From contig NZ_ANBE01000045.1 of assembly GCF_000341145.1 (NCBI RefSeq), forward strand, positions 1 through 41,469: a stretch of DNA of 41,469 bases, written 5' to 3'. The stretch is from Nocardiopsis xinjiangensis YIM 90004 (GTDB taxonomy: Bacteria; Actinomycetota; Actinomycetes; Streptosporangiales; Streptosporangiaceae). The position numbers and the translations under genes are program-made. A model generated the notes under the pieces. It saw only the letters and a program-made list of their open reading frames with translations, was not told the origin of the DNA and did not search any database. This document shows positions 34,328 to 41,469 of the stretch, piece after piece. The number at the start of each line of letters is the position of its first letter. Position 1 is the first letter of the stretch.

Positions 34328-34355
34328 GCCCCGGGGCTCTCGCCTCGGGGCTTTT
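34328..34355. terminator. Terminator after amaP
   Basis: GCCCCG (34328-34333) pairs with CGGGGC (34346-34351), followed by TTTT on the plus strand. It lies between convergent amaP and sdaA. Confidence 0.7.
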
Positions 34356-34371
34356 CCCGTCCCGGGCGCGC

Positions 34372-35784
34372 TCAGCACTCGATGACGTTCACGGCCAGGC
34401 CCCCGCGCGAGGTCTCCTTGTACTTGTCGTGCATGTCCCGGCCGGTGTCGCGCATCACCCTGATGACCTTGTCCAGTGACACGAAATGGCTCCCGTCGCC
34501 GCGCAATGCGATCCGGGCGGCGCTGATCGCCTTCACCGACGCCAGCGCGTTGCGTTCGATGCACGGCACCTGCACCAGACCGCCGATGGGGTCGCAGGTC
34601 AGCCCGAGGTTGTGCTCCATGGCGATCTCCGCCGCGTTCTCCACCTGCGCGGGGGTGCCGCCCAGGACCTCGGCGAGGCCGGCCGCTGCCATGGAGGAGG
34701 CCGAACCCACCTCGCCCTGGCAACCGACCTCCGCGCCGGAGATCGAGGCGTTCTGCTTGAACAGGATGCCGATCGCCGCCGCGGTCAACAGGAACCGGAC
34801 CGCGCCCTCGTCGTCCCCACCGGGGCTGAAGTGCAGGTAGTAGTGGAGCACCGCCGGGACGATCCCGGCCGCTCCGTTGGTCGGCGCGGTCACCACACGG
34901 CCCCCGGCGGCGTTCTCCTCGTTGACCGCCAGCGCGTACAGGGTGATCCAGTCGCTGCCGCGCATCGGGTCGGGGTCGGGGGCCGTGGGCGCCAGCAGTC
35001 CGTCCTTGTCGCACTGGCCGCCCAGTTGCCGGTAGAGGCGGTGGGCGCGCCGTGCAACCTTGAGCCCGCCCGGCAGGCTGCCCTCGGTGGTGACCCCGCG
35101 CCGCACGCACAGGCGCATGGCGGTCCAGATCTCCAGGAGTTCGGTACGGATCTGCTCGGGGGTGCGCCCGAAGGCCTGCTCGTTGGCGAGCATGATCGAG
35201 CTGATGGACATGCCCGTCGCCGAGCAGAGCTCCAGCAGCTGTGCCGCCGTGTCGAAGGGGTACGGCACCACCGTGTCGTCGGGTTTGATGCGGTCGGCGC
35301 CGGCCTCGCGCTGGTCCACGACGAACCCGCCGCCCACGGAGTAGTAGACCTTCGCGGTGACCTCGGTGCCGTGCTCGTCCCATGCCACGAACCGCATCCC
35401 GTTGGGATGCTCGGGCAGGCTCTCCTTGCGGCGGAATTCCACGTCCACGGCCGGGTCGAAGCCGGCCTCCGGTCCCTGCGGGCCGCCCAGACGCACCCGG
35501 CGTTCCTCACGGGCGCGTGCCACCAGGTCGGGGACGGCGTCCACGTCGACCTGTTCGGGGGTGTGCCCCATCAGACCCAGTACGACGGCGGTGTCGCTGC
35601 CGTGGCCCTTGCCGGTCTGGGCCAGGGAACCGTACAGCTCGGCCCGCACGTGCCGCACCCGACCGGCCTGCTCACTCTCGGCGAGTGCGGCGGCGAAGGT
35701 GCGGGCGGCCCGCATGGGGCCGACCGTGTGCGAACTCGAGGGGCCGATCCCGATCGTGAACAGGTCGAACGCGCTGATCGCCAT
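34372..35784 (-). CDS. sdaA: L-serine ammonia-lyase (single-chain, iron-sulphur)
   Basis: 470 residues, with beta (about 1-160) and alpha (about 190-470) parts in one chain. It deaminates L-serine to pyruvate. [16 protein letters not shown] opens the beta part. Cluster Cys residues lie in [34 protein letters not shown] and the C-terminal NVIEC, whose last Cys acts as an internal lid in known enzymes. ATG 35784 follows GAGGAGG. It is on the same strand as glyA and 118 bases after it, with hairpins between, so riboswitch control may or may not reach it. Confidence 0.95.
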   Translation of the reverse strand: MAISAFDLFTIGIGPSSSHTVGPMRAARTFAAALAESEQAGRVRHVRAELYGSLAQTGKGHGSDTAVVLGLMGHTPEQVDVDAVPDLVARAREERRVRLGGPQGPEAGFDPAVDVEFRRKESLPEHPNGMRFVAWDEHGTEVTAKVYYSVGGGFVVDQREAGADRIKPDDTVVPYPFDTAAQLLELCSATGMSISSIMLANEQAFGRTPEQIRTELLEIWTAMRLCVRRGVTTEGSLPGGLKVARRAHRLYRQLGGQCDKDGLLAPTAPDPDPMRGSDWITLYALAVNEENAAGGRVVTAPTNGAAGIVPAVLHYYLHFSPGGDDEGAVRFLLTAAAIGILFKQNASISGAEVGCQGEVGSASSMAAAGLAEVLGGTPAQVENAAEIAMEHNLGLTCDPIGGLVQVPCIERNALASVKAISAARIALRGDGSHFVSLDKVIRVMRDTGRDMHDKYKETSRGGLAVNVIEC

Positions 35785-35853
35785 GGCCGTCCTCCTCATT
35801 GAGCACAGTGGCGTCGGGCCGTGCGGGATCGGCGGACCCCGCACGGCGGGAGA

Positions 35854-35892
35854 GTGTTCGGCGGACGCCTTCGGCCGGTGTCCGCCGAACAC
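35854..35892 (-). terminator. Hairpin between glyA and sdaA
   Basis: GTGTTCGGCGGAC (35854-35866) and GTCCGCCGAACAC (35880-35892) form a perfect 13-bp stem. A second smaller stem (GTGCGGG/CCCGCAC) lies at 35821-35843. No U-run follows, so readthrough into sdaA is possible. Confidence 0.65.
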
Positions 35893-35902
35893 ACCCGGAG
35901 CT

Positions 35903-37171
35903 CTACAGGTTGGGGTAGAGCGGGCGCTTGATGGTGAGCGCCTCGACGCGGGCCCGCAGCCCCTTGGCGTCGAACTCGGGCTTGAGGGCTTCGGCGATGA
36001 CGTCGGAGACCTCGGCGAAGTCCTCGTCGTCGAAGCCGCGGGTGGCCAACGCCGGGGTACCGATACGCAGCCCGGAGGTGACCATGGGCGGGCGCGGGTC
36101 GTTGGGCACCGCGTTGCGGTTGACCGTCACGCCGACCTCGTGCAGGCGGTCCTCGGCTTCCTGGCCGTTGATCTCGGAGCCGACCAGGTCGACCAGCGCC
36201 AAGTGGACGTCGGTTCCTCCGGTCAGGACCTTGACGCCCACCTCGGCCATGTCCGGGCGCGTCAGGCGCTCGGACAGGATGCGGGCACCCGAGACGGTAC
36301 GGCGCTGGCGCTCGGCGAAGGCCTCGCTCGCAGCGACCTTGAAGGAGACGGCCTTGGCGGCGATGACGTGCTCCAGCGGTCCGCCCTGCATCCCCGGGAA
36401 GACAGCGGAGTTGAGCTTCTTGCCCAGGTCGGCCTTGGCCAGGATCATGCCGCCGCGCGGGCCGCCGAGCGTCTTGTGCGTGGTGGTGGTGACCACGTCG
36501 GCGTAGGGCACCGGGTTGGGGTGCAGCCCTGCGGCGACCAGGCCGGCGAAGTGGGCCATGTCGACCATGAGCAGCGCACCGACGCTGTCGGCGATCTCCC
36601 GGAACCGCGCGAAGTCCAGCTGGCGGGGATAGGCGGACCAACCGGCCACGATCATCTTCGGCCGGTGCTCCTCGGCCAGGCGGGCGACCTCGTCGTAGTC
36701 GACGGTGCCGTCCTCCTCGCGCACGTGGTAGGCCACGGGGTCGAGGATCTTACCGGAGTAGTTGATCTTCATCCCGTGGGTCAGGTGACCGCCGTGCGCC
36801 AGGTCCAGCCCCAGGATGGTGTCGCCGGGGGAGAGCAGCTTGAAGTAGACGGCCGTGTTGGCCTGTGCTCCCGAGTGGGGCTGCACGTTGGCGTACTCGG
36901 CGCCGAACAGCTCCTTGGCGCGGTCGATCGCGAGCTGCTCGACGACGTCGACGTTCTCGCAGCCGCCGTAGTAGCGCTTGCCGGGGTAACCCTCGGCGTA
37001 CTTGTTGGTCAGGACGGTGCCCTGTGCCTCCAGGACCGCCTGGGGAGCGAAGTTCTCCGACGCGATCATCTCCAGGGTGTCGCGCTGGCGCGCCAGCTCG
37101 GCGTCCACCGCTGCGGAGATCTCGGGGTCGAGCTCGCTCAACGACTGATCGAGTGTGTTGTCGCTAGCCAT
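35903..37171 (-). CDS. glyA: Serine hydroxymethyltransferase
   Basis: 422 residues, fold type I PLP enzyme. It interconverts serine and glycine with THF. Key parts are [37 protein letters not shown], the PLP Lys in [15 protein letters not shown] and [15 protein letters not shown]. Normal length. ATG 37171 lies seven bases after the gcvH stop; an upstream GTG at 37189 would overlap gcvH. It is the third gene of the riboswitch-led gcvT-gcvH-glyA operon and supplies serine from glycine. Confidence 0.96.
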   Translation of the reverse strand: MASDNTLDQSLSELDPEISAAVDAELARQRDTLEMIASENFAPQAVLEAQGTVLTNKYAEGYPGKRYYGGCENVDVVEQLAIDRAKELFGAEYANVQPHSGAQANTAVYFKLLSPGDTILGLDLAHGGHLTHGMKINYSGKILDPVAYHVREEDGTVDYDEVARLAEEHRPKMIVAGWSAYPRQLDFARFREIADSVGALLMVDMAHFAGLVAAGLHPNPVPYADVVTTTTHKTLGGPRGGMILAKADLGKKLNSAVFPGMQGGPLEHVIAAKAVSFKVAASEAFAERQRRTVSGARILSERLTRPDMAEVGVKVLTGGTDVHLALVDLVGSEINGQEAEDRLHEVGVTVNRNAVPNDPRPPMVTSGLRIGTPALATRGFDDEDFAEVSDVIAEALKPEFDAKGLRARVEALTIKRPLYPNL

Positions 37172-37178
37172 ACTCGGC

Positions 37179-37559
37179 TTATTCCTCACCTTCGGTCAGC
37201 TTCGTGTACTCCTCGGCGGAGAGCAGTCCGGTGGGGTCCTCCGAAATGCGGACCCGGAACAGCCACCCGTCCCCGAAGGGGGCGGAGTTGATCGTCTCGG
37301 GGGAGTCCTCCAGGGTCTCGTTGATCTCCACGACCTCACCCTTGACGGGCGAATAGATGTCGCTGACGGATTTGGTGGACTCCACCTCGCCCGCGGGGTC
37401 GTCGAGCGTGACCTCGGTGCCGACCTCGGGCACCTCGACGAAGACGATGTCCCCGAGGGACTCGGTGGCGAACGAGGTGATGCCGACGGTGGCGACCCCG
37501 TCCTGCACGAGGACCCACTCGTGTTTGGCGGTGTAACCCAGCTCCGTGGGAACGCTCAC
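37179..37559 (-). CDS. gcvH: Glycine cleavage system H protein
   Basis: 126 residues. The lipoyl domain has its modified Lys in [20 protein letters not shown], after [15 protein letters not shown]. It carries the aminomethyl group between the P, T and L proteins. GTG 37559. It lies 59 bases after gcvT and seven before glyA. Confidence 0.96.
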   Translation of the reverse strand: MSVPTELGYTAKHEWVLVQDGVATVGITSFATESLGDIVFVEVPEVGTEVTLDDPAGEVESTKSVSDIYSPVKGEVVEINETLEDSPETINSAPFGDGWLFRVRISEDPTGLLSAEEYTKLTEGEE

Positions 37560-37618
37560 TTCAACTCTCCTTGGAGTGCTTTCTGACTTCTGCCGTGCTC
37601 CGTGTGCCGCGATCCCGG

Positions 37619-38731
37619 TCAGGTATCGCGACGGTAGAACGGCAGCTCGACCACGTCGACGGCCTCACCGCGGCCGCGTACGTCCACGGTGAACGTGCCG
37701 GTCGCCGTGTCGAGTTCACTGTCCACGTAGGCCATGGCGATGGGACGGCCCAGGGTGGGGGAGGGCGCGCCGCTGGTGAGGGCGCCCACGGGTTCGCCGT
37801 CGCGCAGGACCTGCTGGTCCCTGCGCAGGGGACGGCGTCCGCGGGAGACCAGACCGATGAGGCGGCGGGGACGGGTGTTGCGGGAGGCCTCCTCCAGAGC
37901 GGACCGTCCCACGAACTCGTCCTTCTCCAGCTTCACGAGCCGGCCGAGACCGGCGTCGTAGGGGGTCAGTTCCGGGGAGAGTTCCTGCCCGTACAGAGGC
38001 ATGCCGGCTTCCAGCCGCAGGGTGTCGCGGGCCGAGAGCCCGGCGGGCACCAGGCCCTGGTCGGCACCCTGCTCCACGAGCGCGGCCCAGATGCCGGTGG
38101 CGTGCTCGGCGGGCTTCACGAAGATCTCGAACCCGTCCTCACCGGTGTAGCCGGTGCGGGCGAGCAGGACCGGCACACCCGCGACGGTGTGCTCGTACCC
38201 GGCGTAGTAGCGGATCTGCTCGAGGTCTGCGTCGGTGAGGGGCGCCAGGATCTCGGCGGCGCGCGGACCCTGGACCGCGATGAGGGAGTACTGGGAGGAC
38301 TCGTCCTCGACCAGGGCGTCGAAACCCTCGGCACGTTCGGCGAGGGCGGAGGCGACCACGTCTGCGTTGACGGCGTTGGCCACGGCGAGGTACTCCTCCT
38401 CGCCGAGGCGGTAGACGATGAGGTCGTCCAGGACCCCGCCGTCGGTGCCGGTGAGCATCGTGTACCGGGCCCGGCCGATCTTGGTCTTGGACAGGAAACC
38501 GACGAACGCGTGGTCCATCACCGCGGCCGCCTGCGGTCCGCTCACACGGATCTCACCCATGTGGGAGAGGTCGAACAGGCCGGCGGCCTCGCGTACGGCC
38601 TTGTGCTCGGCGGTCTCGCTCCCGTAGCGCAGGGGCATCAGCCAGCCTGCGAAGTCGACGAGGGTGGCGCCCGCGCTCTCGTGCACGTCGTGCAGGACCG
38701 TGGTGCGCGGTTCGTCCGGAGACTCTGACAT
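37619..38731 (-). CDS. gcvT: Glycine cleavage system T protein (aminomethyltransferase)
   Basis: 370 residues. It transfers the methylene group from lipoyl-H to THF and releases ammonia. AGWLMPLRYGSETAEHKAVREAAGLFDLSHMGEI-type opening, LDDLIVYRLGEEEYLAVANA, VQGPRAAEIL, then ARTGYTGEDGFEIF and GLSARDTLRLEAGMPLYGQE are all standard. The C-terminal beta barrel follows. ATG 38731 has GGGAG six bases upstream. First gene after a tandem glycine riboswitch. gcvP and the lipoamide dehydrogenase are not in the window. Confidence 0.96.
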   Translation of the reverse strand: MSESPDEPRTTVLHDVHESAGATLVDFAGWLMPLRYGSETAEHKAVREAAGLFDLSHMGEIRVSGPQAAAVMDHAFVGFLSKTKIGRARYTMLTGTDGGVLDDLIVYRLGEEEYLAVANAVNADVVASALAERAEGFDALVEDESSQYSLIAVQGPRAAEILAPLTDADLEQIRYYAGYEHTVAGVPVLLARTGYTGEDGFEIFVKPAEHATGIWAALVEQGADQGLVPAGLSARDTLRLEAGMPLYGQELSPELTPYDAGLGRLVKLEKDEFVGRSALEEASRNTRPRRLIGLVSRGRRPLRRDQQVLRDGEPVGALTSGAPSPTLGRPIAMAYVDSELDTATGTFTVDVRGRGEAVDVVELPFYRRDT

Positions 38732-38743
38732 GGGCACTCCCGA

Positions 38744-38780
38744 GAGGATGGGCGTCTGGCGTGTGTGGCGTTGCCATCCT
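38744..38780 (-). promoter_or_regulatory. Expression-platform hairpin next to the gcvT ribosome site
   Basis: On the minus strand GAGGATGG and CCATCCTC form a perfect 8-bp stem; its 5' arm overlaps the end of the second aptamer, and the ribosome site of gcvT follows directly. It may switch with ligand binding, controlling translation or access. Confidence 0.5.
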
Positions 38781-38970
38781 CCCCCTCTGTCATCGGTGCC
38801 TGAGAGCTTCGCCCGCGCGCGGCGTGGACTTGCACCTTCGGCGAGGGCCCGATCTCGGCCCCTGCTTTCCAGAGTGGTCTCGCCCGCACGGTCCGGTGTG
38901 CCTGAGAGGTTGTCAGTCGGGGAGGATTGCTCCTTCGGCGGCCCGAGCTGGGTGCTCGGACACTCTCCCG
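38776..38970 (-). ncRNA. Tandem glycine riboswitch (two aptamers)
   Basis: The minus-strand leader contains two glycine aptamers. The first has GGGAGAGUGUCC near 38968, GCCGAAGGAGCAA near 38940 and CUCUCAGGCAC at 38908-38898. Linker and P1 region GAGACCACUCUGGA lies at 38880-38867. The second has GCCGAAGGUGCAAGUCC at 38842-38826 and CUCUCAGGCACCGAUGACAG at 38805-38786. This is the usual gcv arrangement, in which glycine activates expression. Confidence 0.93.
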
Positions 38971-38992
38971 TACGGGGTCAGCAACGTGGTTC

Positions 38993-39021
38993 AGCGTAGC
39001 AGCGGCGCCTTGGCGGCCCAA
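38993..39021 (-). promoter_or_regulatory. Candidate promoter of the riboswitch-gcv operon
   Basis: On the minus strand TTGGGC (39021-39016) and TACGCT (38998-38993) are 17 bases apart, placing the transcript start a few bases before the riboswitch. Confidence 0.5.
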
Positions 39022-39181
39022 GGCCGACCACCGCTGATCGAGGCACCTCGGGAACACGCCCGGGAGGAACGGTTCCGGTCGTGGGTGACACGCAGATAGC
39101 GACAGGAATCCACCCCTGCGGGAGGGGGAGAGCGGTTAGCGTGTCCCGAGGACAGAGCCCATCGATTCGAAGGGGTGGCCT

Positions 39182-40084
39182 GTGCGTACCGAGACCGGGA
39201 GCCGGGGACCGACGGTTGTCCGCCGACCGATCGCCCGCATGCGCGGGGGACTGGCCGCGGCCGGTGCCCTCACCGTCATGGCCGCGATGGCATGCTCCGC
39301 GGACGGGTCGGAGCCCGACGAGAGGGAGAACTCCGCCGACGTGAGCCAGACGGGCCGCGGCGACGTACCCACCGAGAAGCGCGACGATCTGGAGACGGTC
39401 TTCGACGAGGCCGGTGTGGAGGGCACTTTCGTCCTGCACGACGCCCACAACGGGACGTCCACGGTCGTGGGTTCGGACCTGGCCCGCGAACGTTCGGTTC
39501 CCGGCCCGACCTTCGAGCTGGTCAACAGTCTCGTGGCTCTGGAGACAGGTGAGGTCGCCGACGTCGACGAGGAGGTCGAGCACGGCGGCTCCGGCGGTGC
39601 CACGAGCCTGCGCGAGGCCCTGCCCGGCTCCGAGGTGGCCGTGCAGCGCGAGCTCGCCGAACGGATGGGCTCCCAGGACCTGCACACGTGGGTGGACCGG
39701 TTCGACTACGGCAACCGTGCCATGGACGACGAGAACGGGGACGGCCAGGACTGGTTGGAGGGCCCGCTGGAGATCTCGCCGCTGGAACAGACGGTGTTCC
39801 TCGCCGGGTTGGCGCGCGCCGAACTGCCGGTGCAGGCCGAGCACCAGCAGGCCCTGCACGAGGTCGTGCTGCGCGAACAGGACCAGGGCCGCTCCCTGTA
39901 CGCCACCGAGGGCTGGAACGCCGAGACCGACCGGTCCCCGGGCTGGTGGGTCGGTTGGATCGAGGGCCAGGAGAGCCTGCACACCTTCGCGCTGCGCCTG
40001 GAGGACGGCGGGCAGGAACAGATGGAGCTGCGCGAACCCCTCGGGCGTGAACTCCTCGCCGAACTGGACGTGCTCCCGGCCTGA
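39182..40084 (+). CDS. Class D beta-lactamase-like lipoprotein with replaced catalytic residues
   Basis: 300 residues. Signal peptide with possible lipobox AMAC (C38), then a disordered acidic linker and an OXA-like domain from about 65. It aligns with class D enzymes at VPGPTFELVNSLVALETG (usual VPASTFK...), SEV at 150, YGN at 176-178, DWLEGPLEISPLEQTVFL at 190 and LYATEGWNAETD with GWWVGWIE at 254. But the nucleophile Ser is Pro109, the carbamylated Lys is Glu112 and KTG reads TEG (242-244). It is therefore very unlikely to hydrolyse beta-lactams. It may bind the cell wall or sense a ligand. GTG 39182. Family call strong, role unknown. Confidence 0.82.
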   Translation: MRTETGSRGPTVVRRPIARMRGGLAAAGALTVMAAMACSADGSEPDERENSADVSQTGRGDVPTEKRDDLETVFDEAGVEGTFVLHDAHNGTSTVVGSDLARERSVPGPTFELVNSLVALETGEVADVDEEVEHGGSGGATSLREALPGSEVAVQRELAERMGSQDLHTWVDRFDYGNRAMDDENGDGQDWLEGPLEISPLEQTVFLAGLARAELPVQAEHQQALHEVVLREQDQGRSLYATEGWNAETDRSPGWWVGWIEGQESLHTFALRLEDGGQEQMELREPLGRELLAELDVLPA

Positions 40085-40114
40085 CGGTCGCGCGGCCCGA
40101 CCCGACATGGAGCC

Positions 40115-40714
40115 ATGGCCAAATACGCGTGGATGTACCGTCTCGGCCTCACCCCGTGGGAGCGCCCCGGTGCCACGAGCGGGGCGCAACTCGACGCCTT
40201 GCTCGCCCGCGAGGTGCGAGAGCTCTCGGCCGGTCCCGGGCGGGCGTTGGACCTCGGCTGCGGACGCGGGCAGTTCACCCCCGAACTGGTCCGGAACGGG
40301 TGGGAAGCGGTGGGCGTCGACATCGTTCCGGAGGCCGTCGAGGCCGCTCGGCGCAAGGGCCCGGCAGAGATCACCTACGTCGTGGGGGACGTGACCGACC
40401 TCGAGTCGGCCGGCCTGGGCACATTCGATTTCTTTCTCGACATCGGCTGTTTCCAGGGGCTCGGCCGCGAACAACGGGCCGCGGAGGGGCGGGGGGTGAG
40501 GGCGCTGGCCGAGCGGGGCGCCGGCCTGTTGATGCTCGCCTTCGGGCCGTCGCGGTACCAGTGGATGGTCGAGGGCGCCTCCCGGGCGGAGATCGAGGCC
40601 GCGCTCCCGGGATGGGAGCTCCTCTCGGCCGAGGACGCGGAAACCTCCGGCATGGGATGGCCGATGAACAGGACCTCGCCGAAGTGGTACCGGTTCCGCC
40701 GCATCGCTGATTGA
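40115..40714 (+). CDS. Class I SAM-dependent methyltransferase
   Basis: 199 residues. SAM motif I is RALDLGCGRGQFTPEL near residue 43, followed by VGVDIVPEAVEAARRKG and a motif II-like YVVGDVTDL and FDFFLDIGCFQGL. The C-terminus (YQWMVEGASRAEIEAAL, MNRTSPKWYRFRR) resembles thiopurine/tellurite-type small-molecule methyltransferases. Substrate unknown. ATG 40115 lies 30 bases after the lipoprotein gene, so the two are probably cotranscribed. Confidence 0.85.
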   Translation: MAKYAWMYRLGLTPWERPGATSGAQLDALLAREVRELSAGPGRALDLGCGRGQFTPELVRNGWEAVGVDIVPEAVEAARRKGPAEITYVVGDVTDLESAGLGTFDFFLDIGCFQGLGREQRAAEGRGVRALAERGAGLLMLAFGPSRYQWMVEGASRAEIEAALPGWELLSAEDAETSGMGWPMNRTSPKWYRFRRIAD

Positions 40715-40779
40715 TGCATGGTGGTCCCCGGCCCGCTCCGGGTCCGGCCGCCGACACCCACCCGAAGGAGGAGCTGTCC

Positions 40780-41469
40780 ATGACCGCCACCAGGACCCTC
40801 TACCGCGACCTCACCCTCATCGACGGGACCGGGGCCGCGCCCGTGGCCGACGCGGTGATCGTGGTCGAGGGCGGCACCATCGTCCACGCGGGACCGCGCG
40901 CGCAGGGCCCGCAGGCCCGACCCGGCGACCTCGAGATCCCCCTCGGCGGGCGCACCGTGCTGCCCGGGTTCGTGGACACCCACGTGCACATCGGGTTCGA
41001 GAGCGGTAAGGACCTGGCGGCCAACAACGCGTCGGTCCCACGCAGCCTGCACGCGTTCGAGTCGGGCGACCGCATGCGCCGCACCCTGGAGGCCGGGGTG
41101 ACCTCGGTGCGCGACCTCGGCGGTGCCGACGCCGGGTTCAGGACGGCCCAGGAACACGGCCTCGTGCGGGGGCCGCGCATGAACATGGCGCTGCGCCTGA
41201 TGAGCCACACCGGCGGGCACGCCGACTTCACCCTGCCCTCCGGCCAGAACCCGCACGACTGCGACCACACCTGCGTGGAGATCGCCGACTCCCCGCAGGA
41301 AGCCGTGGTCGCCACCCGCAGACTGGTGCGCGAGGGTGCCGACGTCATCAAGGTCTGCGCCACCGGTGGCCTGACCAGCCCCTCCGACGGTCCCACCGAC
41401 GAAGGCCTCACGGAGGAGGAGATCGCCGCGATCGTCGCCGAGACCGCCGGACACGGCGGGGGGCGCGGG
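40780..41469 (+). CDS. Metal-dependent amidohydrolase (5' part, cut by window end)
   Basis: At least 230 residues, open to the window end. The small beta domain LYRDLTLIDGTGAAPVADAV leads to VLPGFVDTHVHIGFES, whose HxH binds metal. EAGVTSVRDLGG and the bridging Lys in ADVIKVCATGG follow; downstream His ligands and the final Asp lie outside. This pattern fits the Xaa-Pro dipeptidase/imidazolonepropionase-like amidohydrolases that cleave prolyl dipeptides or related amides. ATG 40780 follows AAGGAGGAG at seven bases. Confidence 0.85.
   Translation, partial: MTATRTLYRDLTLIDGTGAAPVADAVIVVEGGTIVHAGPRAQGPQARPGDLEIPLGGRTVLPGFVDTHVHIGFESGKDLAANNASVPRSLHAFESGDRMRRTLEAGVTSVRDLGGADAGFRTAQEHGLVRGPRMNMALRLMSHTGGHADFTLPSGQNPHDCDHTCVEIADSPQEAVVATRRLVREGADVIKVCATGGLTSPSDGPTDEGLTEEEIAAIVAETAGHGGGRG

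Noticed and set aside
34486..37291. Long plus-strand frames opposite sdaA and glyA
   Set aside because: They are shadows of high-GC codons. The minus-strand genes are unmistakable enzymes.

Overview
This is a high-GC actinobacterial chromosome segment, most like a Nocardiopsis or related filamentous actinomycete. That placement is inference. It rests on strong G/C bias at third codon positions, frequent GTG and TTG starts, a DUF3618 protein, a multi-Asp23/DUF6286/AmaP operon and long acidic low-complexity protein tails. I see no phage, plasmid, IS element or CRISPR array. The window looks like core genome with several unusual local details.

Layout, left to right: a small methyltransferase; a very large class A penicillin-binding protein whose frame is broken by a 5-bp tandem duplication; a minus-strand operon of GT4 glycosyltransferase, methyltransferase (CTG start overlapping the upstream stop) and a prenyltransferase-like alpha-barrel protein; an MBL-fold hydrolase divergent from a KstR-like TetR regulator with two palindromes between them; a sigma-70-like protein fused to a membrane anchor; and nadA divergent from an NrtR-type Nudix regulator. 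Then come a HAD hydrolase; a four-gene OpuC-like osmoprotectant ABC transporter, possibly preceded by a coupled short ORF; a flavin reductase with sppA; a lipoprotein; two M16 peptidase-family genes; and a Ser/Thr kinase preceded by an 8-codon ORF with a near-perfect Shine-Dalgarno. Next are a tRNA-Leu(UAG) with an unusually short variable loop, bcp, a CDP-alcohol phosphatidyltransferase with a DUF3618 protein, a PLP-dependent alanine racemase-like enzyme and purU.

The right third holds a stress-envelope cluster (CsbD, three Asp23-like proteins, a 57-residue membrane protein, DUF6286, AmaP). It is followed by a minus-strand glycine/serine C1 locus: tandem glycine riboswitch, gcvT, gcvH, glyA, then sdaA after a hairpin. 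The window ends with a lipoprotein that looks like a class D beta-lactamase with its catalytic residues replaced, a methyltransferase and a 3'-truncated amidohydrolase.

Functional links: glycine sensed by the riboswitch should drive gcvT-gcvH-glyA (glycine to serine and C1 units), with sdaA taking serine to pyruvate and purU releasing formate from formyl-THF nearby. nadA with NrtR is a self-contained NAD control unit. The most interesting items for follow-up are the dead OXA-like lipoprotein, the PBP frame break, the class-I-shaped tRNA-Leu, the CTG starts, the two candidate coupled short ORFs and the membrane-tethered sigma-like protein.
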